Positions 8,232 through 15,834 of a stretch of 64,000 nt of DNA are shown in pieces. The stretch covers positions 1,302,001 through 1,366,000 of the forward strand of contig NZ_SDHZ01000002.1 of the NCBI RefSeq assembly GCF_004118675.1, given 5' to 3'. The notes under the pieces are model-generated. The model searched no databases. It had not been told where the DNA came from and saw nothing but the letters and a program-made list of their open reading frames with translations. The stretch's first letter is position 1. The number at the start of each line of letters is the position of its first letter. Both the position numbers and the translations under genes were made by a program. This stretch comes from Filimonas effusa (GTDB lineage Bacteria; Bacteroidota; Bacteroidia; Chitinophagales; Chitinophagaceae).

Positions 8232-10832
8232 TTAATCCATTGTTAAATGCTTCCTGATGCGTAGGATCAGGTCGAGGTAATGGTTTTGGGTTTCTTCGTT
8301 GCCTTGAGTTTTGCTTTTTTCTAAAATATTAAGTATCCTGACGAGTTCTCCCCTTTTTGCAGCGCTGACTGCCGAGGTTCTGGCCAGGGATGTGACATTA
8401 ATGCTGCGGAGACTGTTTTCTGACTGGCGGAAAGCTCCCGGTGTGAGGTCACAGTGTTGAGGGAGATTTGGCGCCACTGCTCTTTTGTTGATCTTTTCGA
8501 GCAGTTTATCACTACTCACCATTAAGACATCGACATAGTTCTGTTGCGTTGTACGTTCATCGATGGAAAGAGAGCGGGCCTGCAGTGTGGGAGCGAAAGC
8601 AGCGTTGCGGATGGATTTAAGCAGCGTAGCCGCTGTGTACACCTTATCACTTCCATACACCGATTCCATCTCAAAGAGGCGAGCCAGACGGCTATCGCTC
8701 ACGAGATTGTAGAACAGATCGTATTGTTTATTCCGTTTGATGCTGTAGGGGCCGTATTCGATAGATCCGACCGGAGAGGATTGTATGGCGAAGGTTTTAG
8801 CCAGCAAGTCCGGGGCAAACAGCCATTCAGGCAGTTTAAATGCCTGGTCTTTCAGGTAATTGAAAGCACGTTGCTGTATGGATTTGGGAACGGGAGTGTA
8901 GGCATTTTTGCCATCGCCTGCTACCGGGTTTTCGAGGTAGTAGCCACCAATATTAGACATGACGTGGTTTGCATAGGTTTCCCACTGCCCTATCGCGGCC
9001 ATGTATAATTTACCTGCCTGCTCATAGGAGTCGCCGGGTTCGGCTGCCCATTGGGTAATTTGTGGCACCAGGCGGCGAAGGTTTTTCAAGCCATATTCGC
9101 TGGCCTTCATGGCGTCGTCACCAATATCTTCGGATTGAGCGCGGGGGTCGATGACATTCCTGCTATCCTGTTGTTCGCCGTAGTGATAGAGGGGATCGTT
9201 CTGATGTTTGGCGATCCATTTCTTTTGCAGCTCCCATTCTTTCCAGGGGTTGCTGTCGACACCACACCAGCGATATCCCCAGGCGATGGCATAGATATCA
9301 TAAACACCTATGGAAGGCGTTATTTCCTTTATATTATCGCCGGGCTGCGCGACGTAGTTAAAACGGGCGTAGTCCATGATAGACGGAGCTGTACCGCCCA
9401 TGCGGGAAGTAAATGCGGGAGAGCGCAGTGAATCTACGGGGTAGGCTGCCGAGGCACCCATATTGTGTTTGAGGCCAAGCGTATGTCCTATTTCGTGAGA
9501 GGAAACAAAGCGGATAGCCTGTCCCATTTGCTGTGTACTGAAGTTGTTTTTCCTGGCAGCGGAATCGATGATCCCGGTTTGAATGCGCATCCAATACTGA
9601 AGGGACGTCATTACGTTATGCCACCAGATGACATCAGATTCGAGGATCTCACCTGAGCGCGGATCTACTACTGCGGGGCCCATTGCATTGGATTTAGAGG
9701 ATGCTGCGTAGGTTACAACAGAATAGCGAACATCATCTACATCGAAGTCTGCCGAGTCGGTCACCAGTTTTGCCTGGATGGCATTTTTGAAACCTGCTGC
9801 TTCGAAAGCTTTTTGCCAGTCGTTGATGCCCTGCATGATGAAAGGGCGCCACTGCGGGGGCGTAGAGGGATCGATATAAAAAATGATTGGTTTTTGTGGT
9901 TCTACGAGCTCACCTGCGAGGTAACGTTGCCGATCTTCCGCTTTAGGTTCGAGGCGCCACCGGGTGATGAGTTCGCGGGTTTCCACTTTCTGCTGGCTAT
10001 CGGAGAAGTACCAGCGTGGTGTGGAGAAGAAGCCGACACGGTTATCACCGAAACGCGGACGCATGGGCTGCTCCGGCAGCAGGAGCAGGTTGGTTGTCAC
10101 GGCAATACTGATGGGGTAAGCACTGCCTTCGCCTGTAAAAGAAGTACTCAGCAAGGAGCGGACTACCAGGTTCTGCGAAAATGCTTTTACCTGCTCTATA
10201 CCCGACAATGCTGTTTTGGCACTTCCACCAATAGTTAGATCGTCAAAGACGTCGTTGAAGCTTTTTTCCGTTCCATCGAAAACTTTGTTGACCTTAATGA
10301 CAACGGCTGAAGAATCCGGCGCCCAGGTTTCTATTTTAAAGTTTTCGATAACAGAGCCGATATAGTTATCACGAACGGAACTGGTGATGGCATCGCCTTC
10401 GGGTGATTCAACCTGGGGGTCGATTGTTTTCACCCAGACTGTTTTAGCCAATCTGTTTACGCTAAAGCGAACAACCTTGTTATTGTTATTCATGCCTTTG
10501 TTGACGCCCAATTCATTGACGGCCATTGGCACGGAGGAAATTTTATTTACAAGGAGGAAGTCTTTTTCGAGGAGACTTAACGGGATCTCGAAGTAGTAGT
10601 CATTTTCGACCTGGTGGACTTTGAAGATGCCGCTTTGTGTTTTTGCGTTTTTGAGAAGGGTCTGATAACTTTTCGGATTGCTTTGACTGGCGCTATCTTT
10701 CGGGTCCTGCTTTGCAGCAGCAACACTATCCTTTTGAATATTGCGGGAATGCTTACGCGATTTTTGTGCGAATATGCCTGAGAACGGAAGGCATATCAAA
10801 GCAGTTAACAATGGAGCCTTTTTCAAAATCAT
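8232..10832 (-). CDS. Secreted zinc-dependent metalloprotease (DUF5117/DUF4953 type)
   Basis: 866 residues with a signal peptide (about 1-22, ending FAQ) and a charged Lys/Ser/Asp-rich stretch to residue 50. The metzincin-like zinc site HExxHxxGxxH is present as HEIGHTLGLKH at 446-456. The flanking segments ESDVIWWHNVM, SIMDYARFNYVAQPGD and VIDPRAQSEDIGDDAMKASE are typical of the large Bacteroidota family annotated with DUF5117, DUF5118 and DUF4953. It likely acts in the periplasm or outside the cell on proteins. It lies 26 bases upstream of SusC on the same strand, so a protease and an uptake pair form one unit. The natural substrate is unknown. Confidence 0.92.
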   Translation of the reverse strand: MILKKAPLLTALICLPFSGIFAQKSRKHSRNIQKDSVAAAKQDPKDSASQSNPKSYQTLLKNAKTQSGIFKVHQVENDYYFEIPLSLLEKDFLLVNKISSVPMAVNELGVNKGMNNNNKVVRFSVNRLAKTVWVKTIDPQVESPEGDAITSSVRDNYIGSVIENFKIETWAPDSSAVVIKVNKVFDGTEKSFNDVFDDLTIGGSAKTALSGIEQVKAFSQNLVVRSLLSTSFTGEGSAYPISIAVTTNLLLLPEQPMRPRFGDNRVGFFSTPRWYFSDSQQKVETRELITRWRLEPKAEDRQRYLAGELVEPQKPIIFYIDPSTPPQWRPFIMQGINDWQKAFEAAGFKNAIQAKLVTDSADFDVDDVRYSVVTYAASSKSNAMGPAVVDPRSGEILESDVIWWHNVMTSLQYWMRIQTGIIDSAARKNNFSTQQMGQAIRFVSSHEIGHTLGLKHNMGASAAYPVDSLRSPAFTSRMGGTAPSIMDYARFNYVAQPGDNIKEITPSIGVYDIYAIAWGYRWCGVDSNPWKEWELQKKWIAKHQNDPLYHYGEQQDSRNVIDPRAQSEDIGDDAMKASEYGLKNLRRLVPQITQWAAEPGDSYEQAGKLYMAAIGQWETYANHVMSNIGGYYLENPVAGDGKNAYTPVPKSIQQRAFNYLKDQAFKLPEWLFAPDLLAKTFAIQSSPVGSIEYGPYSIKRNKQYDLFYNLVSDSRLARLFEMESVYGSDKVYTAATLLKSIRNAAFAPTLQARSLSIDERTTQQNYVDVLMVSSDKLLEKINKRAVAPNLPQHCDLTPGAFRQSENSLRSINVTSLARTSAVSAAKRGELVRILNILEKSKTQGNEETQNHYLDLILRIRKHLTMD

Positions 10833-10932
10833 AACTCCAAAGAGATCGAATATTTGAAGATTATAGAAACGAAATGGAGTGAACCGGCTTATTCATTGGA
10901 GTGAAAGTGCATTTTAGAGGGGTGAGGGTTTA

Positions 10933-10971
10933 GGGGGAAGATGACGGATGGCAGATGGCGGATTATTGATA
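10933..10971. repeat. Heptamer tandem repeat between kinase and protease genes
   Basis: Successive 7-mers GATGACG, GATGGCA, GATGGCG and GATTATT occupy 10940-10967. Related heptamers occur at 2561-2575, 12717-12737 and inside a coding region at 20758-20834. No protein-coding function is seen here. Confidence 0.6.
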
Positions 10972-10980
10972 ACGGGGTGG

Positions 10981-12696
10981 CTATTGAGTGGGGCGTTGGG
11001 ATCGGGGGATGACCGGTAACAGGCATTTGTATGTGTTTTCTTCTACGCCGTGGAGGAACGGGAGACCTCCGAAGTGTTGATAAATGCTGCGGAGATAGTT
11101 CAGGCCTTGTTTGCCGGAATCCTGAACATCGTGACGGAGTTTCAGGGTATTGGCTACGACGATATAGGGACCTTCGCTATAGATGCGGATGTGAAGCGGG
11201 TTTTCTTTGGACAAGACATTGTGCTTTACAGCGTTTTCAATGAGACTTTGCAGGCTCATGAAAGGTAATTGTTGTGAACGATGCTGTGCAGCGATATCCA
11301 TTTCAAGTGGTGCCAGCGCATTTCCAAACCTGATTTTTAAGAGGAAGAAGTACTCATTGGCCAATTCCATTTCATGTTCTACCGAGGTGAGTCCGCCGGA
11401 ATAATCGTTGAGGACATAGCGGTAGACGTTTGAGAGCTTCATTACAAAAGACTGTGCGAGTTCGGGCGACTGTTCTATGAGGGCGTGGAGAGAGCTTAAC
11501 GAGTTAAATAAAAAATGGGGGTTCATTTTTTCCTTCAGGGTATTCAACTGGAGGAGGGCATTGTGTTTTTGCTGGCGTTCGGCTTCGATGCTCAGAGACT
11601 GGGTTTTCACGAGGAGTTGTTGTTGTTGCAGCTCGGCCTGTTGTCTCAGCGTAAACTCTTTCTGCCAGCGGGTTTGCGCCCAGGCTATGAAGAACAAGAC
11701 AATGCCGGCAGTGAACATGAAGAAAAGCAGGAGGTACTTTTCTATTTCGTTCACATCTTCTACAACAGCGAGGACGGGTGTGTCTACCACCAGGTTCCAT
11801 TGCATACCTGCAATGTTCATGGGTGTATAGTAACGGACAACCGGAATTTGCAGGAAGGATGAGATCACTGTTTCGTATTGACTGACGCTGTCGCCGAGAC
11901 GTTTTGCGGCGGCAGTAGGCTTTTCGTTTTCCGGCATTTTCTTTCCCACCAGTTTTTCATCGGGGTGGGTTATATAAATTCCATCCGGGCTGGTGATGAA
12001 GGCGTATGCGCGGCCGGTAGTGTCGACACTCCAGAGGTAGTGTTGCAGTTGAATAAGGTTGATATCGAGCCCTATTACCAGCGTTGATGCATCGGGGAGG
12101 CGGGAGGTGGTAGTCAGCATCCAATGGGTTGAGTCGTTATGAGTGACGAGGTTGGAATGGATGACAGGAGGCTGGTTAGGGGTCAAGGGGTTAGCGGTTG
12201 GTGGGGTTGCAGCTGGCCCTGTAAGTGCAGACGGGCTGGCAGCGGGTGGGGTTAAGGTAGCGGATGGTAACGGGAAGATGTTGGTCCAGTTACGGCGATA
12301 GGCTGTAAGTGGGAAGGATTCCCGGTCGCGGCCTTGTTTGCTGATGGTGTGAAATAATGTGTCTTTGTTATTTGTGAGGGCATACCAGCCGTTGGTAACG
12401 CCGGGGTGGCTGAGCAATATGGCTTCTATCAGCGGAATGTTTTGTATAAAATCCTGCCGGGAGTTTATTTGTTGGCGTACAGGCTCGAGGTCGTTCAGTC
12501 CTTTGAGAAATCCTTTGAATTCATTGCGGATGACGTCTGATTTCAGTTGGTACACTTTGGTTGCCATATCGATACTGATCTGCCTGGTTCGTTTACCGAA
12601 CTGGACGGAGACGAAGAGGCCTATTGCAGAGAAGCAGAGAAACAGCAGCATAGCCGTTGCGATGAAGTACCGGGTTCTATAGATGGCTGCGGACAT
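10981..12696 (-). CDS. LytS-type membrane sensor histidine kinase with extracellular sensor domain
   Basis: 571 residues from the ATG at 12696. Transmembrane segment near residues 9-31, an extracytoplasmic sensor domain (Cache-like: GVTNGWYALTN, YAFITSPDGIYITHPDEKLVGK), a second TM segment (YLLLFFMFTAGIVLFFIAW), a coiled linker, then the His_kinase domain with NPHFLFNSLSSLHALI (phosphorylated His about residue 390) and an N-box ENAVKHN. The catalytic end is short, as in this subfamily. The frame stays open to 12843, but that stretch encodes the heptamer repeat as a Pro-rich string, so the later ATG is preferred. The likely partner is the LytTR regulator at 2611-3420. An odd Pro/Ala/Thr-rich insert interrupts the sensor domain (12160-12275). 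Confidence 0.9.
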   Translation of the reverse strand: MSAAIYRTRYFIATAMLLFLCFSAIGLFVSVQFGKRTRQISIDMATKVYQLKSDVIRNEFKGFLKGLNDLEPVRQQINSRQDFIQNIPLIEAILLSHPGVTNGWYALTNNKDTLFHTISKQGRDRESFPLTAYRRNWTNIFPLPSATLTPPAASPSALTGPAATPPTANPLTPNQPPVIHSNLVTHNDSTHWMLTTTSRLPDASTLVIGLDINLIQLQHYLWSVDTTGRAYAFITSPDGIYITHPDEKLVGKKMPENEKPTAAAKRLGDSVSQYETVISSFLQIPVVRYYTPMNIAGMQWNLVVDTPVLAVVEDVNEIEKYLLLFFMFTAGIVLFFIAWAQTRWQKEFTLRQQAELQQQQLLVKTQSLSIEAERQQKHNALLQLNTLKEKMNPHFLFNSLSSLHALIEQSPELAQSFVMKLSNVYRYVLNDYSGGLTSVEHEMELANEYFFLLKIRFGNALAPLEMDIAAQHRSQQLPFMSLQSLIENAVKHNVLSKENPLHIRIYSEGPYIVVANTLKLRHDVQDSGKQGLNYLRSIYQHFGGLPFLHGVEENTYKCLLPVIPRSQRPTQ

Positions 12697-12744
12697 TGGG
12701 TAAAGATAGGGGAATAGATGGTAGATGGCGGATGGTAGGTTATG
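12697..12744 (-). repeat. Heptamer repeat plus promoter-like box at the sensor kinase start
   Basis: On the plus strand, GATGGTA, GATGGCG and GATGGTA (12717-12737) are followed toward the gene by GGGGAATA and the complement of TATCTTTA. On the minus strand TATCTTTA ends 4 nt before the ATG. The arrangement matches 2546-2576. Confidence 0.6.
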
Positions 12745-12799
12745 GGGGAGATTGGGGGGAGGGTGGGTTGAGGGAAGGAGCGATAAATTGGAGGATAGA

Positions 12800-13354
12800 T
12801 TAGTGATTATTTTTTGGTGGGGAGCAGAGGGCATAGCGTGCACCGGCGCCTTTATGGCCTGTTGAGCGGATGATGTTGCAGTTTATAAGCTGTTGCAGAT
12901 CGCGGGTGGCCGTTGATTTGGAGATATTGTTTAACTGCTGATATATGGCGTTGGACATCTGCTTTTTGCTGCGCATATATGCGATGGCGTTGAGTTGCCG
13001 CCCGTTGCAGCCAAGCGCTTCCAGTTGTGTTTGTGAGTAATAGCGCGGGGACCTGTTACTGAGCGTTTGAGGTTTGCCGGCCTGCATGTACTCGCGAATG
13101 AACTGAAGGCGGGTGTTATTGTAACCTTTCTTTTTGATCTTTGCAGCAGCAGCGGGGTCCTGAAGTGCTTTAGCAGCATATACAACCGCATCTGCAAAGC
13201 GCCTGCTATTCTGTTTTTGGCTGGTGCTTCTTGGGAAACGACTAGGTCTTGGCTTTTGTGTTATCACCGTTTTATCGGCGTAGTGTTTAGCGACTATGCG
13301 GCCAAGGCCTCCGCTAAGTCCTTCTGTTACAATGTTAGCTTTAACAATAGCCAT
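12800..13354 (-). CDS. Winged-helix protein fused to a conserved Bacteroidota N-terminal domain
   Basis: 184 residues. Residues 1-90 (TEGLSGGLGRIVAKHY, DKTVITQKPRPSRFPRS, QNSRRFADAVVYAAKAL) resemble a short protein of unknown function that I recall from many Bacteroidota genomes. Residues 100-180 look like a winged helix: LNAIAYMRSKKQMSNAIYQQL, then NISKSTATRDLQQLINCNIIRSTG as the recognition helix and wing. The second part resembles the C-terminal winged helix of Fic and DeoR-type proteins, and probably binds DNA. It lies upstream of the sensor kinase on the same strand, 103 bases away. TTGAGCCAATT repeats in its upstream DNA may be its operator. Function not known. Confidence 0.65.
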   Translation of the reverse strand: MAIVKANIVTEGLSGGLGRIVAKHYADKTVITQKPRPSRFPRSTSQKQNSRRFADAVVYAAKALQDPAAAAKIKKKGYNNTRLQFIREYMQAGKPQTLSNRSPRYYSQTQLEALGCNGRQLNAIAYMRSKKQMSNAIYQQLNNISKSTATRDLQQLINCNIIRSTGHKGAGARYALCSPPKNNH

Positions 13355-13426
13355 AGGTTTGGGTTTAAGGTTTGCTACAATTTACGAAAACGAAACGAAC
13401 TATACCTAATATTTGGGATGAACCAA

Positions 13427-13459
13427 TTGAGCCAATTATTTTTGTTTGAGCCAATTATT
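13427..13459. promoter_or_regulatory. Operator-like direct repeats TTGAGCCAATTATT
   Basis: Exact 14-base copies at 13427-13440 and 13446-13459 are 19 bases apart, close to two helical turns. An 11-base copy, TTGAGCCAATT, sits at 13704-13714. They lie 73-105 bases upstream of the divergent winged-helix gene start at 13354. A role in autoregulation is inference. Confidence 0.45.
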
Positions 13460-13726
13460 CTGCATTATCTACGGTGGTTATTTATTTATAGAAAAGCGTA
13501 AATAAAGGAGACAGTTCGTCACTTTATGACTGTGATCCATTTCTGGATAAAAATAAATCGTTTTCTAAATCTCAGTAACGAAGAGCGTTTCAGGACATAG
13601 GGGGTTGAGACATTATTTAAGGAGCAGTTAAAGGCATTATTGTTGCTTTATATAAACAGCGCCTGTTGTTTTCATAAGACAGGGCTCATTTTCCCTCCTA
13701 TTTTTGAGCCAATTCAATTATCATTC

Positions 13727-13781
13727 TTCGACGATCGTTCGAGGATCCTTCGAGAATTGTGCGAGGATTGTTCGATCACTC
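13727..13781. repeat. Degenerate 11-bp tandem repeat array, five units
   Basis: Units of exactly 11 bases: TTCGACGATCG, TTCGAGGATCC, TTCGAGAATTG, TGCGAGGATTG, TTCGATCACTC. The core T(T/G)CGA is kept in every unit. Two weaker 11-base units, CGGCTTGAGTA and CGGCTTTAAAG, follow at 13782-13803. The array is intergenic. Confidence 0.75.
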
Positions 13782-13994
13782 CGGCTTGAGTACGGCTTTA
13801 AAGCTCGTCGAGAGCAGCTTAGCAGAGATGAGAAATGAAACTTCATTTTTTTTAATGCGTGTTACCCCCTTTTAATCAACGGCGTTGTCTTTACTGAGGG
13901 GAAGATTATGTTGTGTGGCAGTTTACTTGTCTAACAGCCTGCAAACCAAGTGATCAATAGCAGTTTTACACTATAAAACTGCTATATACCTTGC

Positions 13995-14429
13995 GTGGTT
14001 TCAATAAAATCAGGCAATCCAGCTACTGTAAGCAAACTGGCACAGATGCCTTCCGCTTTACCGGAAATACAGCCGACAGGAGCTCACTGGGGTACCTACA
14101 CCGCCAGCCAATCGCCAGCGTATGTACAGAACATAGGTTTGAATAATGCTAAAGTTCATGCAGAAGGAACAGAAATAAGGACAGCGGTTTACTCTACAAC
14201 CGGAGAGATGAAATTAAGTACTAACATTGACCTTGCAGTATTTGAGATTGGAACTGAGTTTGGAGCCGGCTTTACTATAAGTTCTGCCGAAAACACATAC
14301 AATCAATACAAACTAGACGGGGCGATGTCTGTACAATTATCATCGACCTATTACGAAGGAGAGCCGCCAATGTTTTACTTCACCAGTTCTTTAAAGTGTC
14401 TTCAGTGGGGTATATTAAGGAATTACTAG
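13995..14429 (+). CDS. Hypothetical protein, possibly a gene remnant
   Basis: 144 residues from a GTG at 13995; an ATG at 14046 is an alternative start. I do not recognise the family. The protein has no signal peptide and is rich in Thr, Ser and Ala with alternating short beta-like stretches (GTEIRTAVYSTTGEMKLSTN, IGTEFGAGFTISSAENTY), as in the C-terminal part of a secreted or filament-like beta protein. It ends 16 bases before the next lipoprotein gene, so the two may be co-transcribed. Missing N-terminal features and the repeat-rich DNA just upstream leave open that it is the tail of a decayed larger gene. Confidence 0.4.
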   Translation: MVSIKSGNPATVSKLAQMPSALPEIQPTGAHWGTYTASQSPAYVQNIGLNNAKVHAEGTEIRTAVYSTTGEMKLSTNIDLAVFEIGTEFGAGFTISSAENTYNQYKLDGAMSVQLSSTYYEGEPPMFYFTSSLKCLQWGILRNY

Positions 14430-14445
14430 TTTAATATTTAATACT

Positions 14446-14979
14446 ATGAATTTACCAACCATATTATTGATTGCCGGATGCCTGATATGCACTTCCTGTA
14501 TAGATCAACAGAGAGGGCTTATGCATAAAGAAGGATACAGGTATATCAGCGGTCAAACTGTCAAAAGCGATCAGAACGGGAAGCTGAAAGAAGCACCCAA
14601 ATGGCTTCCGACGCATCACATGACGGGTGAAGAAGCAGACTCAATGCTAATTCATGGAGATTTTGACAGCATCTTTGTTAAGATACCAGTAACGGCAGGA
14701 GGCATACCTAAAATGTACCGGAAGATCTTATTGAAGCCTGATAGCTGGAAGCCAAGACCCGCCTATGGCGCACTCAAATTTGCAGGAGTATATAGTACAG
14801 AAGCGCTCCCGGGATTCTTTATAGCTTTTTATTTTACAGAAAACAGGAGTGCTGTTTTACGAGTAGAGTATACCAGTCCCGGCTTTTTGGTAGGCGCCAC
14901 TCTTTTTTCGAAAGACAGTACTAATTTTTTGAAAGAAGGGGGGATTTTCATTTTACCAGAGGCACTTAACAGGACATGA
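14446..14979 (+). CDS. Hypothetical lipoprotein
   Basis: 177 residues. The N-terminus MNLPTILLIAGCLICTSC is a lipoprotein signal with Cys18 as the lipidated residue, so an envelope location is likely. The mature part has a HMTGEEADSMLIHGDFDSIFVKI-like stretch and several beta segments, but no domain I recognise. It follows the preceding hypothetical gene by 16 bases and is closed by a strong terminator at 15027-15063, so the two probably form a small transcription unit. The gene is a well-formed frame with no sign of decay. Confidence 0.7.
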   Translation: MNLPTILLIAGCLICTSCIDQQRGLMHKEGYRYISGQTVKSDQNGKLKEAPKWLPTHHMTGEEADSMLIHGDFDSIFVKIPVTAGGIPKMYRKILLKPDSWKPRPAYGALKFAGVYSTEALPGFFIAFYFTENRSAVLRVEYTSPGFLVGATLFSKDSTNFLKEGGIFILPEALNRT

Positions 14980-15026
14980 GCCTGCGGGGATAAGTTGTAA
15001 CGTCCTAAAATAAGCAGACTATCAGA

Positions 15027-15063
15027 AAAAGATCCCGGCTACTTAAAGTGGCCGGGATCTTTT
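15027..15063 (+). terminator. Intrinsic terminator
   Basis: A 13-bp stem (AAAAGATCCCGGC / GCCGGGATCTTTT) with an 11-nt loop ends in TTTT, 48 bases after the lipoprotein stop. Confidence 0.85.
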
Positions 15064-15193
15064 ATTTATAAAGCTGCTCCGGCGTTTTTGTTTTTAGAGG
15101 GAGGAAGGCTAGTTGGTTTATGTTAAATTGCAAGCTCTTTCGTATTTAGAAAGGGAAGCGTTTAGCTGAAGTGTTCAGGCAAACATACTACCA

Positions 15194-15778
15194 GTGGACT
15201 TTAATGCTATTACACATATTGTATCGAGAATGAGGCGGCATTACCCTGTTTCGGATGCTGCTGTTGGTGCTTTAGCGGAGCGTTTGGAAGAAAGGATTTT
15301 TCCGCGGGGGCACCTGCTTACGCAGCCAGGTATCAGGGATCATTATGTGTACTTTATTGAGCGGGGATGTACCAGGACCTATTTTCCTGTAAATGGCAAG
15401 GATGTAACGAATTGGTTCAGCTGTGAAGGAGACATCACATTTTCTTCTACTTCTTTTTACCATAAGGCGCCTGCCTATGAATTCGTAGAAGTACTGGAAG
15501 ACTCATGTATTTATTTGATAACCATAGAAAACCTTGAGCGGCTTTTTGACCAGGAGATAGATCTTGCCAATTGGTCGCGGGTATTACACCAGGAAGTGCT
15601 GCTTAAAATGCAGACTTTAAGACTGGACAGACTAATGCTTTCAGCAGGCGAACGTTATGAAAAGTTCTGCCAAGAGAATCCCTGTCTTCTCAAACGGGTT
15701 AACCTGGGTTATATTGCTTCTTATCTGGGCATCACACAACAATACTTAAGTAACCTGAGAGCGGGGAAGCGATTTTAA
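15194..15778 (+). CDS. Crp/Fnr family cyclic-nucleotide-binding-type regulator
   Basis: 194 residues from a GTG start. Residues 15-125 form the cNMP-binding beta-roll (RIFPRGHLLTQPGIRDHYVYFIERGCTRTYF, DVTNWFSCEGDITFSSTSFY). A short helix-turn-helix lies at the C-terminus: VNLGYIASYLGITQQYLSNLR. Proteins of this shape are very common in Bacteroidota. The residues that bind cAMP in E. coli Crp are not clearly kept, so the ligand is unknown. It lies 56 bases upstream of the acetyltransferase gene on the same strand and may control it or simply be co-transcribed. A typical upstream ATG is missing, so the start is uncertain by a few codons. Confidence 0.88.
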   Translation: MDFNAITHIVSRMRRHYPVSDAAVGALAERLEERIFPRGHLLTQPGIRDHYVYFIERGCTRTYFPVNGKDVTNWFSCEGDITFSSTSFYHKAPAYEFVEVLEDSCIYLITIENLERLFDQEIDLANWSRVLHQEVLLKMQTLRLDRLMLSAGERYEKFCQENPCLLKRVNLGYIASYLGITQQYLSNLRAGKRF

Positions 15779-15810
15779 GACAGATGAAAATATTTCTACC
15801 GGAAGGACTT

Positions 15811-15818
15811 TAGCTTTG
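15811..15818 (+). promoter_or_regulatory. Possible minus-7 box (TAGCTTTG) of the acetyltransferase gene
   Basis: TAGCTTTG fits TAnnTTTG and ends 16 nt before the ATG at 15835. There is no exact TTTG at minus 33. Confidence 0.35.
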
Positions 15819-15834
15819 GGTATAAATACACGAA

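Larger units (their letters stand above)
13355..13994. other. 640-base intergenic region with two repeat types and a hairpin
   Basis: No convincing gene is seen. It holds the TTGAGCCAATTATT direct repeats (13427-13459) with a third partial copy at 13704-13714, the 11-bp-period array (13727-13781), and a perfect 11-bp inverted repeat TAGCAGTTTTA / TAAAACTGCTA with a 5-nt loop at 13958-13984, just before the next gene. Confidence 0.6.

Noticed and set aside
12697-12843. N-terminal extension of the sensor kinase by 49 codons
   Set aside because: It encodes a Pro/Leu string from heptamer-repeat DNA, and the downstream ATG gives the normal TM start with a promoter-like box just before it.
13727-13781. 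CRISPR-like array
   Set aside because: Units are 11 bases with no spacers and no cas genes are seen; it is a short tandem repeat.
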